A stretch of DNA of 64,000 nt from Acidihalobacter yilgarnensis (GTDB taxonomy: Bacteria; Pseudomonadota; Gammaproteobacteria; DSM-5130; Acidihalobacteraceae): NCBI RefSeq assembly GCF_001753245.1, contig NZ_CP017415.1, positions 1,888,501 to 1,952,500 on the forward strand. The letters run 5' to 3'. Positions within the stretch are counted from its first letter, which is position 1. Each line of letters begins with the position of its first letter. The notes under the pieces are model-generated. The model ran no database searches. It had not been told where the DNA came from and worked only from the letters and a program-made list of their open reading frames with translations. Below are positions 10,301-17,164 of the stretch, piece by piece. The position numbers and the translations under genes were made by a program.

Positions 10301-11278
10301 GTAAATCAGGGAGCTGGCAAGTTCCGCATACAACTGCGCGTCAACTTGGCTTGCACCCAGCCGATGCAGGGTTTCTTGCCCACGCCTTGCTGCATCCACA
10401 AGAATTTGATCAGCGGCGGCGCCACTTTGATAACGCTCAATGCTTTGCAGGCAGTCATTGCGTGTTGGCGCCACGCCGCAGAGCCAATGCACGACAACGG
10501 TTTCGCCAGGCTCAAGTTCGATCGGATAACGAATCGACACGGCAGCATCAAGCACCGAGCCGGAGCGTCCGGAGAGCGTTGCGCCAGGGTCCATGGCTTG
10601 TGGATGGCCCACAGTCCGTCCACGTCCGATAAAATCTGCGCGATCCGTGTTGTAAGACAGATCTCCCAACGCCGGTTTCGATGCCTGCAGCAGGTGAAAT
10701 GCCGAGGCTGGTTGGTCCTTGGCACCGCTCACCCGGCGGGTGCATAAAATGGCCTGCTGTGCGGGCAATATCTCCGTTTCCACAAACAGCTTTTCAAATG
10801 CGGGGTGTGTGGAATCGGCAGCATTCGACGTCAGCACGATTTCCGCATAACTCGTGAGCTCAATCGCTCTCTTATCGGACGATTGATTAGTAATTCTAAT
10901 TATGCGGAGTTCGACGTTATCGACCGGTGAGATCGCGACTTCCGTTTCAACGCATATGCCGTAATCAAGACGGCGAATAACCGCAAGCCCTTCCGAGAAC
11001 TCTGTTTCGTAGATATCTCCCAGTTTCAAAGTCGGCTGATATGTCGTCGACCAGACCTGTCCACTCGCGAGATCGCGAATATAGCAAAACGATCCCCAGT
11101 TATTGCAGGTCGCATCGTCACGCCAACGAGTAACCGCAATATCCTTCCAGCGGCTGTAACCACCACCCGCGCTTGTGAGCATGATGTGGGATTCATCACT
11201 CGACAACAAATGCACGTCAGGGCACAAATAACTCAAGTTGCGGCATGAATCTGCCTTGACGATCCGAAAGTTTCTCAT
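7334..11278 (-). CDS. GH94-family glucan phosphorylase, stand-alone cyclic beta-glucan synthase C-terminal half
   Basis: A 1314-aa protein resembling the C-terminal half of NdvB/ChvB cyclic beta-1,2-glucan synthases and 1,2-beta-oligoglucan phosphorylases. Two similar beta-sandwich regions occur, at about residues 10-300 and 520-800. A catalytic (alpha/alpha)6 region follows, with QSSGAFGFRDQLQD near 853 and RCSDDALWLP near 908, the acidic region of GH94 enzymes. The C-terminus has GGWTWYTGSAGWMYR and a small beta domain. The GT84 glycosyltransferase and all membrane segments of NdvB are missing, and there is no signal peptide, so a cytoplasmic phosphorylase is likely. It would release glucose 1-phosphate from oligoglucans. 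First gene of the operon; AGAGGTAG lies just upstream of its ATG. The linkage specificity is inferred. Confidence 0.85.
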   Translation of the reverse strand: MRNFRIVKADSCRNLSYLCPDVHLLSSDESHIMLTSAGGGYSRWKDIAVTRWRDDATCNNWGSFCYIRDLASGQVWSTTYQPTLKLGDIYETEFSEGLAVIRRLDYGICVETEVAISPVDNVELRIIRITNQSSDKRAIELTSYAEIVLTSNAADSTHPAFEKLFVETEILPAQQAILCTRRVSGAKDQPASAFHLLQASKPALGDLSYNTDRADFIGRGRTVGHPQAMDPGATLSGRSGSVLDAAVSIRYPIELEPGETVVVHWLCGVAPTRNDCLQSIERYQSGAAADQILVDAARRGQETLHRLGASQVDAQLYAELASSLIYANASMRAAPEIIAHNNQGQSALWAYSISGDLPIALLQVKCPADVDVVKAFVQAHAYWRSHGLKVDALFLTEGEDHGASLSDLHALLLNASQACNTDELMNQPGGLWLLDAGKMSPPDRILLQTASRIVMHDDEGSLPQQLASRRATQDPSPTAADRHAGNADNATKSLLQAPAALPVQTPVRELLMDCGLGGFSPDGREYVITITPGQMTPAPWINVLANPSFGSLISESGSANTWSENAQTHRLTPWSNDPVGDANTEAYYIRDEDSGQFWSPTLLPTPGAAPYVTRHGFGYSVFEHSEQGIDSELSVYVALDAPIKFAVLKLHNTTTVVRRLSVTAYVEWVLGDEHAKTSMFVGTAIDAGSGAIFARNPYNSDFAGRVAFLDVDDIANATVCGDRLAFLGPNGTLRHPAAMSQPLLCGVVGFALDPCAAIRVPQTLAAGEACELIFRLGAAENNAAVSSFVQRWRGATAAQEALDAVTRYWTQTLGVVQVETSDPALDVLANGWLVYQVLACRLWARTAFYQSSGAFGFRDQLQDVMALVHATPDLVREHLLRSASRQFPEGDVQHWWHPPGGRGIRTRCSDDALWLPLATCRYVEVTGDHGVLDVIVPFIGGAVLKPDAVSDYALPTKSEQKASLYTHCVRAIEHGLRFGEHGLPLMGSGDWNDGMNLVGVGGKGESVWLGFFLHTVLSQFGDVARQRGDTEFANRCASEATRLRNAIEQHGWDGDWYRRGWFDDGSPLGTSSNTECQIDSIAQSWAVLSGAAETTRGRCAMHAVDTRLVRRDAALIQLLAPPFNHSDPSPGYIQGYVSGVRENGGQYTHGAVWTAMAFAALGDAERAWELFDMLNPIQHANSPEAIAVYKTEPYVMASDVYAYAPHIGRGGWTWYTGSAGWMYRFILESLLGLKRVGDQLRFIPCMPQNWTSFQVHYRYLKTTYHITVQKSAAIEGEPRWSIDGVDRPGAVLALLDDGLEHRVSVQCSTRQEPH

Positions 11279-11818
11279 TGACTACCTCTGCATGGTTTCA
11301 GTGAGCATTCCGGAAAAGCGTGCGCTGAGGCCTCGAATCTTGTTGACGTTGTTCCTTGGCCGCACCGTTTAAAAATAAGGACTGTCAACCAAATCGATTC
11401 ATCGTGCCTGGATTGGTTTTTTTCATCCAAAGCGCCCTAGATTGGCGGAACGCCGAGATGAGACATCTGATCATCAGTAAATTACGGCAGAACATTTCAT
11501 GGAACAGTACGCTACCGCACGTAAGAGATATTTATTCTTGATTAGGGCAACGCTGAATATAAGCAGTAACAATCAATCGACCTTCAAATCTGATCGATTT
11601 TGCCTCTGGCCAGACAGATGGATCCTGGTTTTCTGAACTGAAGGTATTCACTACTTTCGTACCTGGGGGCGAGTTCTTGGCCCTCGACGGGCCATCAGGC
11701 GAGTACTTGGGTTCACGACAGGCACAGGTTTACTAACCCGTGAGCCGCGAAACTACGGTTGGCATTCTTGTCCAAATCTCGGTGACGCGCCGGGTCGAGA
11801 TTGCCGAATTTGCCATAC
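11279..11818. other. Operon leader and intergenic region, no gene recognised
   Basis: About 540 bases between the GH94 start and the end of the integrase relic. It must hold the promoter of the sugar-phosphate operon, but no convincing -35/-10 pair could be fixed. A 61-codon plus-strand frame (11,356-11,541) and a roughly 60-codon minus-strand frame without an ATG are present; neither resembles a known protein nor has a good ribosome site. GGCGAGTTCTTGG and GGCGAGTACTTGG recur about 30 nt apart near 11,670-11,710. The stretch is AT-richer than its surroundings and is probably residue of a decayed element. Confidence 0.4.
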
Positions 11819-12660
11819 TCAATCCATCTTGCTGACTAGATCATCGACCTTCGGTGCGTAATAGACGTTCTGCAGGATTCGCTGGTCTCTCTATCCCAAA
11901 ATCTTGGCCGAATCCATCACGCCGAACTTCTTCGCCAGGCGTGATAGCCTCGCGTTACGTAACGTGAGCGTGCGAATAATCGATATCCACCTTTTACGGA
12001 ACAAGCACATCAATTTGCCGAGACGACAAGCCCAATACGGTGTTGTCGTCGGTTTAACCGGTGGATGGCCACATCTGATCGATGAGTCCCAGCGCGCGCT
12101 TCGATAGGGATACGTCCCGGAGCGGCCATTCTTGGTCATAGGGAGATGGGCATGCGCCCTTCCCAATAGACGGCCACGTCAATCCAGCGAGATCACCAGC
12201 CTGTATCACTGTCTCGATAGCGATTAGCCGCTCAATTCCGTCCGTAGAAAGCCTATTATTGCGAGCCAATGGGGTCGCCAGCTTGCGCACTCTAGTCAGC
12301 GGATTCTCTTTTGCCCAAGCCCCTTCACGCAAACCAATGCTGAAGGCGTTGCTCAGGAAGTTCCATTCGCGCAGAACGGTTCCTGGCGAGACCTGTTTCA
12401 GGCGCCGGTCGCGCCAGGCAGCCAGGTCGGACGGGGTAATGTTACGCAACATGATCCTGGCCAGCGGATCATCCTGGCAGTTGGCAATCAACTGCAGGTT
12501 TTCCCAAGGTGCGCCACGCTTGTCGGGCGTCACCTCATCTTGCTAGCAGCACAGCAGGTCTCCGACGGTCTTATCGGCAGGGATTCGCCCTATCGCCGTA
12601 TCGTCGAGTTCGACCTCCATCCGCAGTGCCTAGGCCTAGGCTTGGGCTTGGAATTCAGAA
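11819..12660 (-). pseudogene. Decayed tyrosine-type site-specific integrase
   Basis: Fragments of a phage/island integrase can be read along the minus strand in shifting frames. An N-terminal piece (MEVELDD...ADKTVGDLL) is stopped by an in-frame TAG at 12,543-12,545. A central piece has DEVTPDKRGAPWE, LAAWRDRRLKQVSPGTVLREW and LAGLTW. A region with out-of-frame AHLPMTKNGR and in-frame DVSLSKRALGLIDQMWP lies near 12,050-12,170, and a C-terminal piece (RLAKKFGVM...ILQNVYYAPKVDDLVSKMD) follows. The His position of the C-terminal H-R-D box is a TAG at 11,891-11,893; the YY holding the nucleophile survives. Several stops and frame changes make it non-functional. It begins just beside the 3' end of tRNA-Ser, the usual place for such integrases. 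Confidence 0.85.
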
Positions 12661-12720
12661 TTCGCGTATTGACACTGCCTTGGCCGATATATCAATACAA
12701 AGCCATTATTTCTACAGATT

Positions 12721-12808
12721 TGGCGGAAGAGGTGGGATTCGAACCCACGAACGGTTACCCGTTGCCGGTTTTCAAGACCGGTGCCTTCAACCGCTCGGCC
12801 ACTCTTCC
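12721..12808 (-). tRNA. tRNA-Ser, anticodon UGA
   Basis: Reverse complement folds as a class II tRNA of 88 nt including an encoded CCA. The acceptor stem is GGAAGAG paired with CTCTTCC, the anticodon loop is CTTGAAA with anticodon TGA (serine UCA codons), there is a long variable arm (CGGCAACGGGTAACCG region), and the T arm is GTGGGTTCGAATCCCAC. The integrase relic lies directly downstream of its 3' end, so this tRNA was probably an attachment site. The tRNA sequence itself appears intact. Confidence 0.95.
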
Positions 12809-12983
12809 GGGTTTATCTCGCTTGCTGATGGCCTTGCGGCGGATGTCTCATCTTCGATGGAGAGCCGAACCGCTGTGGCGCGGCGCCAAGGATACCCGAA
12901 CTGGTTTGCCAGGCACAGTGGGGTTATTCTCGCGATCCGTGCCCACCGACCGGCTGCATTGCCTCAATACTCGTACTCTCACC

Positions 12984-13823
12984 GTGAATCCACCGCTTGA
13001 TCCACCATCTCCCCCGATCACCGAGCTGCCCGATGACTTCTGGGTAGGTGCCGCTGACGGTACCGACCCGAATGCGCTTCGACGGGTCGCCACGCGCTTC
13101 GGCATCACGCCTGCCTCGGCGCCACACGTCTCCAGCTACGGAATCTGGCTGGATGAACTCGGTTGGGCGTTACATGCACCCATCGCACTTGGGTTTACGC
13201 CACTGCGTCTGGATTTTTCGGCCGGCGCGACCGGATTGCGATTGCGGCAAGCCGGGCGTCGACAGCCGCTGGGGCGCGCAATCGGCCTCAAGCCAGGCAT
13301 ACGATTGCACGTCGTCGACGCCACCGCAGGCTTGGGTCGCGACGGCGCGGTGCTCGCGCAGCTCGGCTGCGAGGTGACGATGATCGAACGCTCGCCGGTG
13401 ATGGCGCTATTGCTGCGCGACGGCTGGGATCGTACCGCTCCGGCGGAGGCGCACACCCGCGTGAGCGTGTATTGCGACGATGCCCGCCATGCGCTGGATC
13501 AGCTCGCGAGCCTGCCGGATGCCGTGTATCTCGATCCGATGTACCCACATCGCGACAAATCGGCGCTGGTCAAGAAGGAGATGCGCGTGATCCGCGATCT
13601 CGTCGGCGACGATCCAGATGCCGGGGAGCTCCTGCTGGCGGCGCTCGATTGCGGCGCACGACGCGTCGTGGTGAAGCGCCCTCGCGGCGCGCCGACGTTG
13701 CCGGGGCCGGCCCCGTTGCGACATATCGAAGGGCCGAACACGCGATACGACATCTACGCCCCACACGATTCCGCTGTGACTCAGCGCCCGATCACTAACA
13801 CCCCATCGCCATCGAAGCGATAA
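12984..13823 (+). CDS. rsmJ: 16S rRNA (guanine1516-N2)-methyltransferase
   Basis: A 279-aa SAM-dependent methyltransferase of the RsmJ family, which modifies G1516 of 16S rRNA. The core is clear: LHVVDATAGLGRDGAVLAQLGC (SAM motif I), VTMIERSPVMALLLRDGW, the catalytic VYLDPMYPHRDKSALVKKEMR and RRVVVKRPRGAPTL. The start is uncertain: the frame is open far upstream, even across the tRNA, and no good Shine-Dalgarno is seen. GTG at 12,984 fits family length; GTG at 12,939 and ATGs at about 12,826-12,841 are alternatives. The 3' end overlaps the convergent Rieske-like gene by 43 bp. Confidence 0.88.
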   Translation: MNPPLDPPSPPITELPDDFWVGAADGTDPNALRRVATRFGITPASAPHVSSYGIWLDELGWALHAPIALGFTPLRLDFSAGATGLRLRQAGRRQPLGRAIGLKPGIRLHVVDATAGLGRDGAVLAQLGCEVTMIERSPVMALLLRDGWDRTAPAEAHTRVSVYCDDARHALDQLASLPDAVYLDPMYPHRDKSALVKKEMRVIRDLVGDDPDAGELLLAALDCGARRVVVKRPRGAPTLPGPAPLRHIEGPNTRYDIYAPHDSAVTQRPITNTPSPSKR

Positions 13824-14344
13824 GGCGGAACGGTCAGATTGCGCTGCGCATCCTGGCCGGCATACACACGACCGGCAACGTCGTAACGCGTACCGCCACA
13901 GCTATCGCGCAGATCCACGGGCGCCGACATTTTTACATCCAGCGCAAGGGCACACCCATAGGTCGTGCCGTAGTCGTAGGCGACGAACCAATCCGGGCGC
14001 AAGCTACGCAGCCGATTACGCAACGCCGGCGGCAATCCGTCGCGAGTCGACCGCGGATCATACAGACGCGCCGCCGACATCGTACGCAAAGCCGCGAGCA
14101 TGGCCGGCGTGCGATGAAGGATGAATATCCGACGACCGGCCCACTTCACTACCTTGTAAGTGCCAGGTGGGATTTCGCGTAGTTCGATGCGCACAACGGC
14201 CTCCTCACCATCGGGCGTTCCAAACAATGAGGCCGTCATCACGTAGACACCGGCGCCCAGCAGGGCTGCGAACATCAGTTTGAGGGCGACGCGCAGATAC
14301 AAGCGTCGCCGTTGATTGGTGTAGGATCGCTCCCATTCACTCAT
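13781..14344 (-). CDS. Membrane-anchored Rieske-fold protein lacking the 2Fe-2S ligands
   Basis: A 187-aa protein with one transmembrane helix (about residues 19-41) and a periplasmic domain that follows the bc1-complex Rieske subunit: VVRIELREIPPGTYKVVKWAG, IFILHRTPAMLAAL, then GTTYGCALAL, SCGGTRYDVAGRVYAG and NLTVPPYRFDGDGVLVIG. Where PetA has CTHLGC and CPCHGS, this protein has GTTYGC and DSCGGT. All four cluster ligands (Cys, His, Cys, His) are replaced, while the two cysteines that make the disulfide in bc1 Rieske proteins remain as Cys131 and Cys149. It therefore cannot bind a canonical cluster. The ATG at 14,344 is chosen for the TM topology. Divergent from the next gene with only 17 bp between starts. 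Function unknown. Confidence 0.75.
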   Translation of the reverse strand: MSEWERSYTNQRRRLYLRVALKLMFAALLGAGVYVMTASLFGTPDGEEAVVRIELREIPPGTYKVVKWAGRRIFILHRTPAMLAALRTMSAARLYDPRSTRDGLPPALRNRLRSLRPDWFVAYDYGTTYGCALALDVKMSAPVDLRDSCGGTRYDVAGRVYAGQDAQRNLTVPPYRFDGDGVLVIGR

Positions 14345-14361
14345 CAGGCAGGATCTCACGC

Positions 14362-14688
14362 ATGTCAGGACGCCCACAGAAACGCACCTACATCGGCATC
14401 GATCAGGACAAATTCGGTGGCATGACCCCAACCGGCGCGATCGTCAAAGATGCCTGGATTTTCGGCCTACTGCAGGAAACCGAAGATACCTGCGCGGGCT
14501 GGGATGCCGGGCGGATGCAAATACTCTACGACAAGACCAGCGAGTTGTGGGCCCAGTATCACTATCGCGTCGAAGCGTTGCCGGAAGACATCCGGGCACG
14601 CCACGAGCGCATCCACCGCGAGGCGATGGCGCGCGCGCGCGCGCTAGGCTGGGCGCCCGACTCCATGATCGAGGAGGACGAGTCCTAG
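14362..14688 (+). CDS. Conserved hypothetical protein, 108 aa
   Basis: A soluble 108-aa protein starting MSGRPQKRTYIGIDQDKFGG, with CAGWDAGRMQILYDK in the middle and an acidic tail (MIEEDES). No known domain was recognised; I think similar proteins occur in related sulfur-oxidising gammaproteobacteria, but this is recall only. There is no signal peptide or membrane segment. It diverges from the Rieske-like gene across 17 bp and converges on yajQ with 5 bp between stops, so its boundaries are well constrained. Codon use matches the neighbours. Confidence 0.7.
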   Translation: MSGRPQKRTYIGIDQDKFGGMTPTGAIVKDAWIFGLLQETEDTCAGWDAGRMQILYDKTSELWAQYHYRVEALPEDIRARHERIHREAMARARALGWAPDSMIEEDES

Positions 14689-14693
14689 GCGGC

Positions 14694-15182
14694 TCAGTCG
14701 CGTAGATTTTCGAACTGCAGCGGCCGACCCCAGTCGCCAGCACGCAACAATGCCATGACTTGCTGAAGATCATCCCGATTTTTGCCGGTGACGCGCAACT
14801 TGTCACCCTGGATCGCCGCCTGCACCTTGAGCTTGCTGTCTTTGACGGATTTGACCATACGCTTGGCGGTGTCGGTATCGATGCCCTGCTTCACCTCGAC
14901 GAGCAATGTCGCGCGGCGGCCGGTTTCGGTCAGCTTGCCGCGCTCGATGCAACGCACGTCGATGCCGCGCTTGGCGATTTTCTTGAGCAGAATGTCCATC
15001 ATCTGTTCGATCTGAAACTCGCTCTGTGCTTCCAGCTGCAGACCGCCTTCGTCGCCGGCTTGTTCGACCTGGGCCTCGGCGCCCTTAAAATCGTAGCGAG
15101 TATCGATCTCGCGGTTGGCCTGATCGACGGCATTGGCGAGTTCGTGCTGATCGACCTCGGAGACCACATCAAAACTGGGCAT
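14694..15182 (-). CDS. yajQ: YajQ family nucleotide-binding protein
   Basis: A 162-aa UPF0234 protein with the characteristic start MPSFDVVSEVD, the IDTRYDFKGAEAQVE block, RCIERGKLTETG, QGIDTDTAKRMVK and KLRVTGKNRDDLQQVM. Relatives have been reported to bind cyclic di-GMP or tRNA/nucleotides and influence gene expression; the cellular role is not settled. It is divergent from the DUF423 gene and convergent with the 108-aa gene. Confidence 0.92.
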   Translation of the reverse strand: MPSFDVVSEVDQHELANAVDQANREIDTRYDFKGAEAQVEQAGDEGGLQLEAQSEFQIEQMMDILLKKIAKRGIDVRCIERGKLTETGRRATLLVEVKQGIDTDTAKRMVKSVKDSKLKVQAAIQGDKLRVTGKNRDDLQQVMALLRAGDWGRPLQFENLRD

Positions 15183-15241
15183 TTCGTTTCACCTGAATTA
15201 TCCAAACCCGTACTATACGAAAATCGTCAGGAGTCCTCACA

Positions 15242-15625
15242 ATGAACCGAAGCTTTGTCGCGCTGGGCGCCGCCCTGGGCATGATCTACGTGATAATGGG
15301 CGCGGTCAGCGACCACGTGGTCCACGCCGAGGTGGATGCCCACCTGTTTCGCATCTTCAACATAGCCCTGCGCTTCGAGATTGGTCATGCCCTTGGCCTG
15401 ATCTTGATTGGTTTGACCGCAGCGCACCTCGGACGCAGCCGCCTATTGACCATCGCGGGCTGGCTGATGTTTGCAGGTACGCTGATGTTCAGCGGCAGCC
15501 TGTATCTCATCGTACTCACCGGCCATCCGGGGCTCGGCATCATCACACCGTTCGGCGGTAGTGCGCTGATTCTGTCCTGGCTGCTGTTTACACTCGCGGT
15601 TATCAAAGGCCCTGCGAAGGCATGA
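15242..15625 (+). CDS. DUF423 family small membrane protein
   Basis: A 127-aa inner-membrane protein with four predicted helices. It starts MNRSFVALGAALGMIYVIMG and has the family pattern AVSDHVVHAEVDAH followed by RFEIGHALGLILIGL, then two further helices with GGSALILSW near the end. An AGGAG ribosome site lies about 7 nt upstream (TCAGGAGTCCTCACA). DUF423 proteins (YgdD type) have no established function. It is followed 28 nt later by cyaY in the same direction. Confidence 0.8.
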   Translation: MNRSFVALGAALGMIYVIMGAVSDHVVHAEVDAHLFRIFNIALRFEIGHALGLILIGLTAAHLGRSRLLTIAGWLMFAGTLMFSGSLYLIVLTGHPGLGIITPFGGSALILSWLLFTLAVIKGPAKA

Positions 15626-15653
15626 CCCTCGCCCATCCACTCAAGGCAACCCC

Positions 15654-15989
15654 ATGACCGAAATGACATTCTCACTGCGTGCCGAGCAGGCACTGGAAGC
15701 CCTGCTGGAGCGCATCAGCGAGCACGATATACTCGCGGATCTCGACGCAGATCTCGTCGACGGTGTGCTGCGCATCGATTTTGACAGCGGTGCTGTACTC
15801 ATCATCAATCGCCAGGAACCGGTACAACAGCTCTGGCTGGCCTCTCCCGAGGGCCCGGCGCACTTTGGCCTCGATGCCGAACGCGCCGAATGGCTCAATC
15901 ACCGTACCGGCGAATCGCTGACCGCAACACTCAGTCGGGTTTTCAGTCAGCAGATGGGCTCACCCGTCACGATCGTCGGCCCGCTCTAG
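15654..15989 (+). CDS. cyaY: Frataxin-like iron-sulfur cluster assembly protein
   Basis: A 111-aa frataxin homologue. The N-terminal helix is acidic (ISEHDILADLDADLVDGVL), followed by the beta sheet LRIDFDSGAVLIINRQEPVQQLWLAS, and a C-terminal helix (SLTATLSRVFSQQMG). The acidic first helix is the usual iron-binding surface. CyaY donates or regulates iron during ISC cluster assembly in the cytoplasm. Confidence 0.9.
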   Translation: MTEMTFSLRAEQALEALLERISEHDILADLDADLVDGVLRIDFDSGAVLIINRQEPVQQLWLASPEGPAHFGLDAERAEWLNHRTGESLTATLSRVFSQQMGSPVTIVGPL

Positions 15990-16000
15990 AAATGCGAGAT

Positions 16001-16348
16001 CTAGACTCGGGCGTCGTCAATCAGACGCTCGGTGATCTCCGCCAGAACCAGTCGACGCGGCCTCCGTTCGCATTGACCTTCCAGCCAGCGGATGGCCTCG
16101 GCGCCCGCCGGCTGGACACATAGGCGCCACGACGCCCAGCGGTACACAAACGGAGACATCAAGCGAAACGCCAGATAGCCGATTGTCGCCACGGCCAGCG
16201 CATACCAGGCAGCATCGCGGTACCATAACCACATGGCCAGCCCATAAGCGCAAAATGCCAGAGCGGCAATGGTGATCTTGGCACGCCGCATCGTCCGCAT
16301 CAGAATGGTGAGACTGTCGGCGTGACGTTGAAGGTCGATTTTGTTCAT
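16001..16348 (-). CDS. Hypothetical membrane protein, 115 aa
   Basis: A 115-aa protein with two adjacent membrane helices (about residues 24-42 and 48-67) and a basic C-terminal cytoplasmic tail with QCERRPRRLVLAEITERL. No family was recognised. The ATG at 16,348 is preferred over one at 16,369 because it gives a compact N-terminus and leaves 36 bp to the divergent phosphatase gene. Convergent with cyaY, 11 bp between stops. Confidence 0.55.
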   Translation of the reverse strand: MNKIDLQRHADSLTILMRTMRRAKITIAALAFCAYGLAMWLWYRDAAWYALAVATIGYLAFRLMSPFVYRWASWRLCVQPAGAEAIRWLEGQCERRPRRLVLAEITERLIDDARV

Positions 16349-16384
16349 GCGCGCATCATAACAAGGCACCAGAGGAGTCAGAGT

Positions 16385-17164
16385 ATGGCGACTGCACAGT
16401 CAGCCGAATCAGCCTGGCAATGGCATGTACGTCTACCACGCAACGACGACGGCCGCGACTTCTGTGTGGGCGATCTTCATGGCATGTTTCCACTGCTGGA
16501 GCACGCCCTCACCCAGCTTCGCTTCGATCCCGCACGCGATCGCCTGATGTCCGTGGGTGACCTGATCGATCGCGGCCCGGAATCCGCGAACGTCGTAAAT
16601 TTCCTCGGCCGATCCTGGGTACATGCCGTGCGCGGCAATCACGAACAGATGCTGCTGGACAGCGAAGGCGACCCCGCGCTGGAGGCCGATTGGACGATGG
16701 GTTGTGGTGGCGACTGGTGGCTGGCGCTGCCTGAAGTAAACCGGAAACGTTGCCGATCAGCGATCTCGGCCCTGCCCTATGCGCTAGAGATCGAAACCCG
16801 ACTGGGTCTGGTGGGCATCGTCCATGCAGATGTCCCCCAGGACATGATGTGGACGCAATTCGTTGATCGTTTGGGTATCGACCCCGATGTACGCGAACAC
16901 GCGCTCTGGTCGCGTACACGCATCGGTCGTGTGCGCCGAGGTGAGGCAGTGCCCCCGGTGCCGGGTATCGATCTGCTGGTCTGTGGACACACGCCACTGA
17001 ATGCAGCCCAACAGGCGGGCAACGTACACTTCATCGATACCGGTGCGGTCTACGCCATGCGCTTCCAGCAAGCCAGCCTGACGCTGCTCGAAATACAACC
17101 GGAATGGCGCGTCCACAGTTTTCCTGCCAACACACCGGTCAAGCGCGTTAGCGCTACACCTTAA
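16385..17164 (+). CDS. Metallophosphoesterase, PrpA/PphA-type serine/threonine phosphatase
   Basis: A 259-aa calcineurin-like phosphatase with the dinuclear metal motifs in order: DFCVGDLHGMF (about residue 27), SVGDLIDRGPES, VRGNHEQM and CGHTPLN near the C-terminus. This arrangement matches bacterial PP1-like phosphatases such as E. coli PphA/PphB, and is also close to diadenosine tetraphosphatases. The ATG at 16,385 follows AGAGGAG at a good distance. Its 3' end overlaps the convergent dusA gene by 4 bp. The natural substrate is unknown. Confidence 0.83.
   Translation: MATAQSAESAWQWHVRLPRNDDGRDFCVGDLHGMFPLLEHALTQLRFDPARDRLMSVGDLIDRGPESANVVNFLGRSWVHAVRGNHEQMLLDSEGDPALEADWTMGCGGDWWLALPEVNRKRCRSAISALPYALEIETRLGLVGIVHADVPQDMMWTQFVDRLGIDPDVREHALWSRTRIGRVRRGEAVPPVPGIDLLVCGHTPLNAAQQAGNVHFIDTGAVYAMRFQQASLTLLEIQPEWRVHSFPANTPVKRVSATP

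Noticed and set aside
11455-11463. TTGGCGGAA resembling the 3' end of tRNA-Ser (possible attachment-site repeat)
   Set aside because: Only 8-9 matching bases and no similarity beyond; attachment repeats at tRNA ends are usually longer. Likely chance.
11356-11541. 61-codon plus-strand frame in the operon leader
   Set aside because: No ribosome site, no recognisable domain, in a region of decayed DNA.
12540-12983. Long N-terminal extension of the rsmJ frame through the tRNA
   Set aside because: It crosses the tRNA gene on the other strand, has no family similarity and would place about 150 foreign residues ahead of RsmJ.
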